64,000 nt of DNA from contig CM057148.1 of the NCBI GenBank assembly GCA_029964075.1, positions 24,297,916-24,361,915 on the forward strand, written 5' to 3'. Under the pieces are notes generated by a model. The model saw only the letters and a list, made by a program, of their open reading frames with translations. It ran no database searches and had not been told where the DNA came from. The translations under genes were made by a program, and so were the position numbers. This document shows, piece by piece, positions 44,918-57,446 of the stretch (position 1 is its first letter; each line of letters opens with the position of its first letter). This DNA is from Patiria pectinifera (lineage: Eukaryota; Echinodermata; Asteroidea; Valvatida; Asterinidae).

Positions 44918-45286
44918 TTGGGACATTTCATTAACAAATGAAAATATTGATTACCAAAGATAAAATTACAAAATCTATACAAACCAAATATGAATATATA
45001 TAAAAACCAATTAGTTATGAATTTGGAATGGACTGATGTAGGCCTCACGTGTTTGTTTCTAATTCAGGGATGCTTCATATGGCAAAAACGAAGAAGGGAC
45101 ATTTCATTGGGACATTTCATTAACAAATGAAAATATTGATCACAAAAGATAAAATTACAAAATCTATACAAACCAAAACATGAATATATATAAAAAACGG
45201 TTAGTTATGAACTTGGAATGGACTGATGTAGGCCTCACGTATTTGTTTCTAATTCAGGGATGCTTCATATGGCAAAAACGAAGAAG
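44918..45286. repeat. Tandem duplication of about 180 bp
   Basis: Copies at 44918-45096 and 45107-45286 are nearly identical (ttgggacatttcattaac to gcaaaaacgaagaag). There are a few substitutions, such as aatttgg against aacttgg. Confidence 0.85.
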
Positions 45287-45453
45287 AATGGGACGGCCAT
45301 CTCACTTCGTAACTGCATGTATTAATAAGCTAATAAAGCCTCAAACAAGCGGTGATAGATTCATTCTTCAATGACCTTGACAAGATCGACATCGTTATTC
45401 AACTGCTGCCTTTTGCTTACTACCGCCTATAGTCCCTATAACGTGGTGACGTT

Positions 45454-45631
45454 CAGTGGCGCACCCAGGATTTGGTTTATAGGCGGGGCTCAATTCTTTT
45501 TTTAATTTTTTTTAACAAATGTCTTAAAAGTTGGGGGGGTTTTCAAAAAAATTTGCCCAAAATTTTTGGCCGCAGAAAAATTGTGGTGTTTTTTTTAGGG
45601 GCAGCCTATTTTGACGTTGGTGGCGCCACTT
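45454..45631. mobile_element. Possible short MITE with AGTGGCGC ends
   Basis: It starts cagtggcgcacccagga and ends ggtggcgccact, an imperfect inverted pair of the type seen at hAT termini. No target-site duplication was found, so the right border is tentative. Confidence 0.35.
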
Positions 45632-46166
45632 ACACCCCTATTTTACTACTCGAAAACAGGCCATATTCATATCACCAAGGCCAAATCGTGGGACTAAAAA
45701 AAACGTTGACGTTTACCCCGACTGTAACATTGCCAAACTTCTTTGTTGACAAACTTCAAATTCATTCAATTAAATACTGGTACTTTTACCTAATTAATGC
45801 TTGTTATTTAACCTCTTTGAACAATTACGGTGTTATGAAATTTAGTCCGAAGTTAAAAAACGGTGACATCCGTTAATTGGGTACGAAAACGGCTGAGTAT
45901 ATCCCTAACGTGCATGGCGCACGTGAAAAAAATCTATGAAAATACCAAATTAACATTTAAAAATGTCTGTAAAGTTGATATATTCTAATAAACCATTATT
46001 ATCTCTACCTACAAACCCAACTAAGTTTGTATTTTCTTTTTGGGGGGAAATTTTCAAAGGGTTCAATGTGCACTTCGAAATGAAATCAGGAAATCTCGCC
46101 AAATAAAATTTGCTTTTAACTTTTTAACCATGGTAACTCGTAATTATAAACGGGAGTGTTAAGAAA

Positions 46167-48277
46167 TCGTCGATCGTACCACGATCTGACCTATCTCAGT
46201 TTTTGCCATTTCGAGAAAAACGCGTTTGAAGTTGGGCCTATTTTGCATCCACTCTTTCACCGAAAACACTAATTTTGTTGACTCAGTTTTTATATATAAT
46301 AAAGTTGGATAGTTGAATTATGATTTTAAAATGTTTCTAAGGCAAAAACTCATCATTACCAGGTGAAAAATAGGCGCCAAATCCATACGTCACTTCGTGA
46401 AAATTTCATTTTCATATTTCATGCGCGCGAACGGCGACCTATCCAGATAGGTCACTTCGTGAAACGAACAATTTCGATTTCTCTGTGACTGATAGTGACT
46501 TATGTCATATGCGCATGCGCGCGCGCGGACCTCTTCACGTTAAGTCATATGGAGGTTCGTTGCAATCTGTTGTTTTTTATATTAATATTATTGTTATTAC
46601 AGATTAATAAGCACTTACAAATTAAAACGCTGTTATAGTGAAGGAAATTAGAAAATGAATTCCAATATATACGCTGTGCATAGAAACTTGTTGAATACAT
46701 TGTGTATACCTCCTTGTAATCATTCTTGAACGAATTCATTGTAAAGGTGTACTTTTATTTCATTATTTTTTTTATTCCTTTTCTGTAAAAAAAATCGAGA
46801 AATAAAATGCGTGGACAAAACAGGTATTTTGTTTAAACAAGACTCACAAGTTCAAGTTACACTGAATCAGAACGATAAACGTACATGTACACTCTCATAT
46901 TCTTCAAATCTTTGTTTTCTATTTTTTTATTCTTCAAAGTGTACTTTCTCATTATTTAAACCTATTATTCCCTAAAAACAGCAATTTTATGCAGATACTT
47001 TCTAAGCCTCCCCCTTAAAAAAAATAATGATATATCTCAATGACATACATTAAAAAAAATCGGCTGCATTTTAATTAACAATGCTCAAAACGTCAAAACT
47101 GAATAGGAATATAAATAGGATGTTTAGTCGCGTTAATACAATGAAGATTCGGGGGGTTTTGAGAGTCGACTATCAGAACAGGCCATATTTAAGGGTCACT
47201 CAAGGGATAGAAAAGTAAATCTAAGAAACAAATTAATTATGTAGAAAGACAAGTACTGCCTTGATGTTTGAACTGGGAATGACCATAATTAAAAGGAAAG
47301 CATGATGCAGGTCTGATGTAAAGAGTTCAACAGAGAGGCAGTGCAAATAGTTGTTCTCAGCAATCTTTCAAATTTAAAAATAAGGACTTTACTTGAAACG
47401 TTTTTAGCAATGAATTTCCTTTATTTGTTCTCAATTACTGTTTTAGTTTTTAGTTTTACTTCAAACTATAGGTGCATAAATGAAATAGTGCGAGAACTGA
47501 CAATAAAAGAGGTATCTCTTAATATTTCAAGATAAGTCTGGCATTCGTGAAGGATGTAGATCAAAGGTGATAACAGTGACGGCTAAGGAACAGCTCCTGG
47601 TTCAATATTTTCCCGAAAGGACAGTCAGTGAATCAACGTAAATATCAACCGAGATGTCATTAAAAAGCATTAGTTCGAAATCGAACCCCACTCAAGTGTT
47701 ATTCTGACTGATTATGACTACCCACTACCGTCTACACTACAGTACTCCAATTAGCTAATTAGTGTAGGATTTTGTGCTATCATACCCACGAGTCTCTGCA
47801 AAACATGTATTTAGACAAAGCCCAATTGTGCCCGAACATATTGCAATTCCAGTATCAAAATACAGAAGGAATATACTTACAGACGTTTACAGAATCAGAA
47901 ACTCGGTTGAAACTTGCTAGTTTTGTTCAGCCATCAAACGACATGTGTACGCCGCCATTGTTTCTGATAACGCTAAAGACTGGCCCCTAGTAACTCAATT
48001 TCATAAGAAAGTGATAGGGACCACATTAAGTCCAGGTACCAGACTCTATAAGTTATTCGTGGAAAACTCGATGCGTCAGTTCGTGAAATGATAGTTTTGC
48101 ATTTTGAAGCGATAGGTCAACATTTTTAATTAGCTGAAATAGCTTAATTAGCTAATTAGGCCACTTATGAATTTGAAAGTTTTAGAAAATAAAGATTTCA
48201 TCATGCATAACCAGAATATGCTAAAAACCCAAATTCGTCAAAAATTCAGATAGGTCAGATCGTGGTACGATCGACGA
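46167..48277. mobile_element. 2.1-kb segment bounded by a perfect 30-bp inverted repeat
   Basis: The 30-mer at 46167-46196 starts tcgtcgatcgtaccacgatc and continues tgacctatct. It occurs as an exact inverse at 48248-48277. Within each repeat, gatcgt and acgatc can pair. The motif tcacttcgtgaa or variants lies near both ends (46394, 46451, 48073, 48290). The interior has no recognisable transposase. The best explanation is a non-autonomous DNA transposon, but a target duplication was not identified and the true termini may lie a little outside. Confidence 0.55.
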
Positions 48278-48768
48278 AATTGATGAAATGTCACTTTCTG
48301 TGAAATTTCAGTTAACCCTTTTGCTCTTGCTAGGCGCTACATGCGAAAAATCAAAGTCCGCCACGTCAGGGGCCGCGCCACGTTAGGGTACATCAAAAAT
48401 ATTTAAAAGAAAAATAGCTTATTTGAGAGAGCCGAAGTGAGCTTTAAATAATAGACAGAAACTCGCCCCTTATTGGGAGGGCGAATCGAAGGGAGCTTTT
48501 AATTGTCAACAGAATCTTGCCCCCTTATTGGGAGGGCGAGTCAAAGTTAGCTTTAAATCGTCAACAAAAATCCGCCCCCTTAATGGGAGGACGAATCCAA
48601 ATGAGATCCAAATTGTCCCTTGAAACTTGCCCCCTTAATGGGAGGGCGAATCAAAGAGAGCTTTAAATTGTCAACAGAAACCCACCCCCTAATTAGGACG
48701 GCGAGTCAAGTTGTGCTTTAAATTGCTAACAAGATAGTGAGCTTTATATTGACTCGCCCCCTTATGGG

Positions 48769-49187
48769 TGCAGACCAGTAAATCGGTCCGAATTTGCCTG
48801 CGCCGGCCAAATCACGATTTGCATGCCCTCCAAATCTTCGGTATTTGAGCATGCTGTGGGCCATGAACTTGAGGGTTTGTAAAAAATATGGGTGGAAGCC
48901 GTGCACAGGACTGGGAGCTTGCAGTTCTGTGTAATTTGGATGTAATTTGGACCCTAAAAGCGCTCTATTTTGCAATGGAGTGTAGGCATCGTTTTTCAAA
49001 ATGGCGATGGGCTTCAGGACTATTTTCAGGGGTGATCATCTTCAGATGGAAATTTCTCCTAAAAGTCATAAGCTTTAATTTGATGTGTGTCTCGAACACC
49101 TTGGAGAGTTGTGAGTATTTTTCCCGAATTTTTGAAGTGGGAGCATTTACCATTGGGGTCTATGGAAGTTTATTTACTGGTCTGCTA
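48769..49187. mobile_element. MITE inside the minisatellite (TIR about TAGCAGACCAGTAAAT)
   Basis: The 419-bp insertion begins tgcagaccagtaaat and ends atttactggtctgcta. These are inverted repeats differing by one base. Host sequence ccttatggg before it is echoed by cctttatggg after it, an 8- to 9-bp duplication with one extra base, which fits hAT. No coding sequence is supported. Confidence 0.65.
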
Positions 49188-49546
49188 CCTTTATGGGGAG
49201 GGCAAATCAAAAAGAGCTTTAATTTGTCAACAGAAACTCGCCCCCTCATTGGGAGGGCGTGTCAAAGTGAGCTTTAAATTATCAACAGCACTTGCCCCCT
49301 TATTTGGAGGGCGAGTCAAATGAGCTTTAAATTGTCTACAGAAACTCGCCCCTTATTGGGGGGAGTCAAAATGAGCTTTAAATTATCAACAGAAATCCGC
49401 CCCCCCCCCCATTATTGAGAAGGCGAATCGAATTAAGTTCTAAATTGTCTACAGAATCCGCCCCATATTCGGAGAGCGAATCAAAATATCATATGAATGA
49501 AATATGTTCCCTTATTGGAAGGGCGAATCAATATAGGCCCCCAAAG

Positions 49547-50093
49547 GGGCCATTCAGAATTTTCAATGTTTCAAAATTTCGAATTTTTTTCCTAATTATT
49601 TTGACCCACCCACCGACCCCTAATTTCGATTAATAAAAAACTGATTTGTTACGCAGTATAAGAAAACAAAACATGTACATGTACATGCACTTGCATGTAC
49701 ATCACTACATCCCACTGGTGCGGGTTGCGTGTCCTTTCGGAGAAAAAAATTCCATTGCTGCTGGGCCGAGGCAAAAGCTGTCTCTTTGCAACTTTTTGAC
49801 AACAAACATGACTCACAAACAACCATGAACATGGGTTCTTCATTATCAGCTTTTGCTGTTTCCAGAAACTGTAAAGATCGGTAGGTATTTTGCATGTTGT
49901 GACAGTACATGTTGATGTTGTGACATCCATGGTGATGTTGTGACATCCATGGTGGCAGCCATGTTGTTTACAGTCGAGTCATGTAAATGCCGCACTCGCA
50001 CGTTCACGCATGCATGATGCATGCAGTATAGCGAGCGCAGGCCGCGGTCCTCGTAGTCTTGAAGTCCAGTGGTTGAAAATTCTGAATGCCCCC
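49547..50093. mobile_element. Harbinger-like MITE inside the minisatellite
   Basis: The termini ggggccattcagaattttca and ttgaaaattctgaatgcccc are inverted repeats of about 20 bp. A subterminal ttgacccacccaccg follows. The interior contains an acatgtacatgcacttgcat block also present in the larger relative at 54682-60424. The flanks are aaa and taa, so the expected 3-bp duplication is imperfect here. Confidence 0.7.
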
Positions 50094-50545
50094 TAACTTT
50101 ACAGATCCGCCCCGCCCCCAATTTTTGGAGGGCAAAACAAAGTATACTCCTTTGTTAAATTGTCATCAGAAATCCGCCACCTTAACTGGGACGGTGAATT
50201 TAACCTCCTAAGTTGTCCACAGAAATCTGCACCTTATTATCGAGAGGGTGAATAAAAGAGTGCTCTAAAGTGGCAACAGAAATCGACCATAATATTGAGA
50301 GTGCGAATCAAATTAAGCCCTCAACGTTAAATTGAAATCCGTCCCTTTGTTGAGAGTGTGAATCAAAGGAATTAAGCTCTAAATTGTCAACATTTTAAAT
50401 CTGCCCCTTATGAAGAGCGCCGATTAAAATAAGCTTTAAATTGTCAACAAAATTGTTCCCCCGTATAGTGGGAAGGTGAATCAAAGCATTGAGCTGTGAT
50501 CAAAGTAAGCTCTAATTTACTTTTCAACAGAAATCCGATGACTGA

Positions 50546-51330
50546 ATCACTCTGGAAATATGCAATACTTCACAGGGTGTTATGTTAAAATAAAATCTGG
50601 ACAAATACCCTATAGTTTGGTGATTGGTCATCCTTTGTATCGAGTGTTTTCAATATTCAGAAATAGGTGTGCTCAAAACATTTTGTGTACTCATTTTTAT
50701 CAGTAATCGCTACTCAATTCTGTCAACGAAAAACTACAACCCATACAAGTCAGTTCATTATCTCTTGGTTGGTTGATTGAACATTCATACAATTTCTTTT
50801 CCGCAGTACAAAACAATAGTCTTCGCCAAAAAAAGCAATGTAATATCAACCCAATAGTACTCAAACATATCATTATACAAATTGAATCTATGACTCAGAG
50901 AAGTTTATACCTAATATGAAATGTATGTGTTTATCAGTCATAGTCATTAGGTTTTTATCACATCAGTTCGGTTTTTGTTTTAGAACGTCAATATTTATTT
51001 CACCTTGCAGTCGCACGTTTGTGAATTTAACTTTTCTTTAAGTACACACGATGAAGCTGTTTTTGAATAACCAATAATTCATGTATTTAAGCTCAATTTT
51101 TTGAACAGTTAATAATATGAAGGAAGGTGTTTTTCTCCCACTTATTTTCTGTTACTTTGACATGCTTCTAAAAATATGTAACAAAATAGCCCTTGGACCA
51201 CTAGGCCGACTTCCATAAAAAAAAATCACCCGAATGGGCAAAGCCTAATGCTTCTTTTGGAAGCATGGCCTAATTTTTGCCTTCTCTGAATAATAACAAT
51301 CAAGTTTCAAGCCCACGGGAACGGGGGAGC
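50546..51330. other. No feature recognised
   Basis: AT-rich unassigned DNA between the minisatellite and R1 copy 3. Confidence 0.3.
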
Positions 51331-51339
51331 TGTGGATGC

Positions 51340-52250
51340 TGCAGCACCCCCAACTTTTTTGGATTGGGGTGCTGGAATATGCTTCAGCACCCCCTACTCT
51401 CGGGGAAAAAATGTTCTAGCCAGCAGCATTCTACGACTATGAAATTGCACCGCTACGCTATACCTTATGCTTGCTCTACAAATATCTCCTTCGTTTTGTT
51501 CGTTGCTAGTTTTGCCGCGGCTACGCGGCGCTTCGAAAGTCTAGTGCAAACACTGTAAAATATCAAGAGGAGTTATTTTTTAAATCTTCAAGCAGTGCAG
51601 AATCGATATTTTTCTCAAGGTATCCAAAATCTTCACATGTCTATGATGTTTCCGCCATGGTGGAAGCTTGGACCCGAAAGCACTAACCTCAGCCATGACA
51701 ATGATGGCAAAGTTAATTATATTTGCCAGCATTTTTTTCATTCGATCTTTCAATGGGGGCAAATGTTCATACCTTTTGCCTGAAGGTTGTTTTTTTCATT
51801 TAAAAGTTTCATTGACGTCACTAGAATTCTGTACTTCAATATTAACAAATAGCAAGGTTCACACACATCTCCAACATAATAGAAGTGGGACGGGCCTTTA
51901 TTGAAACCAGTCATGCTTTACGCCAATTCCTTTATGTTTATGATCGGTAGATGACAAGTTTATGGGCTAGGCAATTTATCTGTCTACTGAGATTTTATGT
52001 GGAAAAACTTGCAGAGGGTAAAAAAAAACAGCTTTGTTATTAAAACGAAACTACACTGGAATTGGCGTAAAGCATGACTAGTTTCAATGAAAGCCACCAT
52101 TGTCATGGCTGGGGTTATTGCTTTCGGGTCAAAGCTTGACGGAAATATCATAGACATGTCATGATTTTGGATACCTTGAGAGAAATATCGATTCTGCACT
52201 GCCTGAAGATTTAGAAAATATCTCCTCTTGATATTTCCCATACAAGATGT
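51340..52250. repeat. R1 copy 3, folded into an inverted repeat
   Basis: The plus-oriented R1 sequence (gggtgctggaatatgcttcag at 51365 to catgctttacgccaattcc at about 51930) is followed by minus-oriented R1. The inverse part runs ggaattggcgtaaagcatga at about 52059 to tctcctcttgatattt at 52240. The arms therefore face each other around about 51935-52050. No coding capacity is present. Confidence 0.65.
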
Positions 52251-54432
52251 GCCCCTTTGTACAGAGAAAGCTGCGCCGCGGCCTGTGTTCATTAAATGCA
52301 CCTTATAGTAACGCCTAACAGTTATTAGAGATGTTGTTTCACACTGTACATGTAGTTGTAATAGTTTTACAATATTTACAATAGTTGCTTAGCATTATGC
52401 ATCAATCCCACATGCTGTTATTTTATTGTATAATATTGTATTGGCAATGTATTGTATTCGTACATGTGTAGTCATTTGTATTGTATGCAGGACCCCAATG
52501 GAAACCAGTTTTAAACTGTATGAACATACCCTGGATAGAGAGATGTAATACATATCCTTGCTGGATTCACCTGGGAATACCAACTATTCACATTTTTATG
52601 TTTTATATTGTCCTGGCCACCTGGTATACCCACCCGGGGCCATGTATCACTAGATCCTAGTATGGACCAAGGTACATCCACCAGAGGGGGTGTCAGTCGT
52701 GTGATCCTACTGGAGGGGTTGAAAATTGGCGGGAAAACCCTGTGTGCTTGTGCACATTTACATAGGCTTGTGTACAAATGCACTGTAAACATTGGGATTA
52801 TTTCGATCACCCCTGTGACCAAAATGGAATGTCAAATGGGGTTATGTCTGTGGTTTTAACGGCTGTTTGGGGCCTGAGAGATACTCCAGACATGCCAGAT
52901 GTTAATTATATGAAGTTGTCGATAAATGCATTGAGTGTGTGATTCAGTGCAATATACAAGAGAATCTATACGACAGCAGCTGCAATGAACTTTTCGTGTA
53001 TTTTTTTTATTGTTTTTTATCAATTTTTTTTTTAATCAATTTGTTTTAAGGTAATTATAAACCTGACGTGACAATGATGCATCAAAAACACAGTCGTCAG
53101 TTGTGTACGAAGTATATAACGCAGAGCTAGCAAGCTGTTGAACGTTCAAGTCGAGATAAACATCTTAATAATTGCTTCACACACACGGGGGTGTAAAGGG
53201 TCTGTGTGCGGTGTATTGTGTGTTGCGTAACTAATAATAACCACTCCTCACAGATTGACAGATGCAGTAAAGAGGCATTAACCAATTTCTGGGACGTCAC
53301 ACTATTGTTAAAATCGTAGATAATTTTCACGAATCTTCACTTTACTGTAGATTATTTTGAGAATCCACACCTAACTGTAGATTATTTTAAGAATTAATCC
53401 ACTGTTTTTGTTGTGAAAAAAATCCATGTATATTCCGACACTGTATAATTCTGGCACTAAAGATTTCTTCTTTTTTTAAGTTTCAGTCCATTATAATGAA
53501 AAGAAAAAGAAACTTTAATGGTACTCAACAATGTACAAATTTTGTTGTTGTTGTTTTTTTTTCGAAAGAGTTTGACGTGTACCTGATTTTAATAAAAACC
53601 TTACTTTACTTAGGTTTTTTTTTTTCAATTTTTACACAAAATGTTCTCGTTTGATTTTTAAATTTGTGGATACCCCTGGGTTAAAAAATATGTACACATC
53701 TTTTATTATCAAAATGACAATCATAAATAGAATGGACGAATAACTAACGAAATCAAATGAAACTTACCCAATCATTAACGTCTCAGAATATATTGCAATG
53801 TAATCTTTTCCAAGCAAAAATATTTCCTGTGGTGAGTGAGATGGGCATATTCCGATGTGTCGCCTACTCATCAAGGTAAAGAAATGTGGTTCTCGATTGA
53901 ATGGCCAATGACATGTGGTTTCACAAATCAAAAAGCTCTATGCACAAATGAGTTGCTTGCCAACTTTTCTCTTGTGGTTGGTGTTTAAACTCCTCAGATC
54001 AATCCCATAAAAAAACAGCATCAAAGTATTTTCCGGTATAATCCCCTAGCTGTAATTAACATACAAGCGCGAACTCCATTTGGCTTTGGGAGTAAGGAAA
54101 GACAGTGTGTTCGCACTGAACACTTCTGATCGTGAATGTGCGTGTGACCTAACATGAGGACAAATGTACTGTGCATGTGATGAATGGAACAAAAGATGTG
54201 CACCCATCCGAAGGGTTAACAATAGGATCTGTTACGATGCAAGTACAGGGCCAGGCAAAGTTGACTAGACTGTACGAATCTACACTTATTCACATTTAAT
54301 GTGGTAAACCAGGGATCGTATTTGCAACTATTGTTTTTTTTTTAAGAAATAGGTTAAGTCAGAGAATAGACTCGGAACTGCAGGTTCGTGCTGAGAATGG
54401 ACGAGGCGAATCTACAGTTCCTCTATAACATA
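52251..54432. other. No gene recognised
   Basis: Over 2 kb without supported features. The longest frames (for example 52511-52822 on the minus strand, 103 codons) lack recognisable motifs and splice context. Confidence 0.3.
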
Positions 54433-55107
54433 GGGCGTTTTCGAATCCCTGTTCTTGACAACACGCGTCTAACATGAGAACGTGTTCTCGAGCTGGTTGT
54501 TACGAACGCGCGGATGCGTGTCGCATCGATATAAAGCAATGCAAAATGGCCGACAATCGTCTGAATTGTACTTAGGCCTATATCAAATGAACGAGGACGA
54601 CTGTTGCAAAACCGGACATGCGGGGATGAAATTGCAGACCTGCACTATAATGGTATTCTTATTCCAATCATTAGGGTATAAGGGGCCATTCAGAATGTTC
54701 AATGTTTTAAAATTTCGACTTTTTTTCCAAATTATTTTGACCCACCCACCCACCCCTAATTTCGATTAATAAAAAACTGAACATGTAAATGTACATGCAC
54801 TTGCATGTACATGTACTTGAACACCATGTACATGTGTGTCTAGTTCAGTGACGGCGTGAAGTTTTCGGTCTTCCTCTTTTATGTGATAAAATATGTGATA
54901 CCTCACCAACAAGTATCTTTGAACGAAATTCAATCAGAATATTTATCAATTTTTTTTTAAATGTTTAGTTCTGTTACTTGTTGGTGTCCCTGCCACACTG
55001 TACGCGTTATACACGTGGATTGTTTACTTTCTTTTTGACGGGGACTTTACTGAATAGAGTCTGGTGACTGTACATAGAAATTTCTTTGAATAAAAGTCGA
55101 ATCGTTC

Positions 55108-55695
55108 TGCAGCGGGACGGCAAAAGGAGGCCGGCCCTCTATTTAAAGAGGACGAGTGTTCTAACAAAAATGATGATATGACGACTATTTCCAATAACAT
55201 GAACTACAATAAATTTATTCTTAAAACAATTCAAGTATTCAAAGCCCTATGCACAAAAATAGATTAAGTATGACAGTATACAAATTACAATGTGTGTGTG
55301 GGTGTGTGTGTGTGTGTGTCAAAGTTCAACACATGTACGCTACACACTGTCGTACAAAACTACACAGTCATGACAGTACAATGCAACGAATGTCTCATCC
55401 CAAAAATACACAGTTTCTCTCACAAAATGATGATGAAACACAGCAAAATACTCACTGGGAACTTTCTATGAAGTACCCTCCCAGAATGATATATCTCAGG
55501 AGCATGGCAGGAGCCATGCTCCCTACAAAAAGAGAGAATTTTCGGAGACAATTTTATATCGGTCTTCTCTGCTCGAAGCCCACAGGAGAAAACCTGTTAC
55601 AACTTGCCTTTACGCGGGAAGCCCAAAGGTCATGATATGCAAATCACTCGCAAAACTTTTAGATAACAACAGAGGGCGCACTTGGTCTCCCTACA
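55108..55695 (-). repeat. 3' LTR of the non-autonomous element
   Basis: 588 bp, nearly identical to the other LTR. The main difference is a longer TG microsatellite here (55289-55318). The tract agggaact next to its outer 5' end (read on the minus strand) is the polypurine-tract candidate. Confidence 0.85.
55289..55318. repeat. TG microsatellite within the LTR
   Basis: tgtgtgtgtgggtgtgtgtgtgtgtgtgtg. It is about 14 bp shorter in the other LTR, which explains most of the LTR length difference (588 against 573 bp). Confidence 0.9.
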
Positions 55696-57446
55696 AGTTC
55701 CCTAATATAAGACCACGCGACCCGAGTGGTCCCTAATAACACAAATACAAGGGCGACCTGATGGAGTTCATACAATTATCAATAACTAAGTGATTTGCAA
55801 TGAATACATGTTACATATCTAAATGCAGTCATCAAATTAAAACGGGTTCAATGTAATAATACTTTCATCACAAGGATTATAAACATGCAATAATCCTTGA
55901 AAGATAAAGGGAAATACAACGTTCATATCCACTCAAGGTTTGCTATATAAACCATCAGTAAGTCTAGACTGACATAAAATACATGATGGAATTAATATTC
56001 CACAAAACCTTCCTAAGTCAGCTCAAAATCATGTAAAGGATCACATAAACCCTATCTGGAAAATGTTCACATGTCGAGATCTGTACACAGTATAAGTAAA
56101 CAAGTACAATAGTGTTGCACTCAATCTCATTCCAAAATTGATACATTGTAATACAATGAGGTCAACCAGGGTTAAACACAATACATGGTGAAATTATTAC
56201 AGAGCACCCCTGGATGCACCATACACCGTCACTATACAATAAAACTGTGGTTTCATGCCAACAACTCTGAACATACACTCGTTTTAATTTTAAATATGCA
56301 TAACAAGGTAATGAAATCTAAATCACATTGGATCTGTATTAAGAATTTAAGATAGAAGTGAATTTTTGCTCTAATGGAACAATTGGATATGAAGTGGCAG
56401 GCAAACAGGAGGTTCATACACTACATAAAGGTTTCAGATACAAGTGGCTGTCAATACACTCGTTTTGCAACAAAGCACCGAGGCAAAATGTTTTTCTCAA
56501 ACAATTCAGTGCATCCCCAGGTAGACTGCAGGGTAGAATAATACAAAGTTTCATTCACACTGTGACTGTGAGAACAAACAGTTGGACAACTCAACCAACT
56601 ACAACATCCTTCACCCACACAAGGCTAGGAAAACTATTACATTTCTACCCAAAACACAGCTAAACTGGTAGGAGCAACACCCATCAATAATAGTACTTAG
56701 GGCAACAACAATAGGAGAGGAATTTACAAAGTACATACACACATACATTTCCTGAAAATGGTCGTATAAATGGTAGATTGCATGGTGAAAGTGCCAGACA
56801 AATCTCACTAAAAAGGGTATACAAAAATATCCTATAATATTGTGAGTAAAAAATAGTTGGAATACACCAAACTACAAAACTGCTGACAAAATGTTCCACT
56901 TAGCAACTACACTAAAATTAGGAATCCACATTCCCGTCACTAAACGTTCTTAGGGAATAAATTTGGAAATGTAAACAAAGACACACAAATTCCTATCCCA
57001 TACAAAATGAAAGAGAGAGAAAAACATGAAAATACCACGTCTCTGTGAACCAACCTTGACAAGTCAGGAAAAACCTAAAATGCATCTGCCTGAATCATGA
57101 AAATATAATGATCCATTAGTCATCATACAAAAGACACACCTACATAAACATGCTATAAAAACACAACATTATAAAAGGCATGTATAGTTGTACAACAATT
57201 TGTACAATAATCTCATTCAAACATGTGAATGACAACAACAATTTCCAAAAAATTGAAAAAATATAAAATACAAGTTTATACAATGAAATAAGTAAATATG
57301 GTGCGGACAAATCCTGTGTCCCTTTTTATTTAAAGACCAAAACACCAATATTTATACAGTAAAATATGGAGGGCAGCTTGAGCTATCAGTACATAGCCAA
57401 ACACATGTACAATGATCATGCTAGGCATAGATAAACACAAGTACTT
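55696..57446 (-). other. 3' half of the non-autonomous LTR element, noncoding
   Basis: 1.75 kb of A-rich plus-strand DNA without a supported frame on either strand. It is probably structural or untranslated RNA sequence of the element. Confidence 0.5.

Larger units (their letters stand above)
48425..50545. repeat. Minisatellite of about 62 bp, invaded twice
   Basis: The unit contains gagctttaaattgtcaac, agaaactcgcccccttat and tgggagggcgaatcaaa. It repeats with point changes at 48425-48768, 49188-49546 and 50094-50545. The three blocks are separated by two MITE insertions. Divergence increases to the right. No reading frame is conserved across units. Confidence 0.85.

Noticed and set aside
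48425..50545. CRISPR-like regular repeats
   Set aside because: Units are contiguous and diverged, with no unique spacers, in a eukaryotic setting. It is a minisatellite.
55249..55635. 128-codon ORF, repeated at 59027-59398
   Set aside because: It lies inside the LTRs, antisense to the element, and runs through a TG microsatellite that differs in length between copies.
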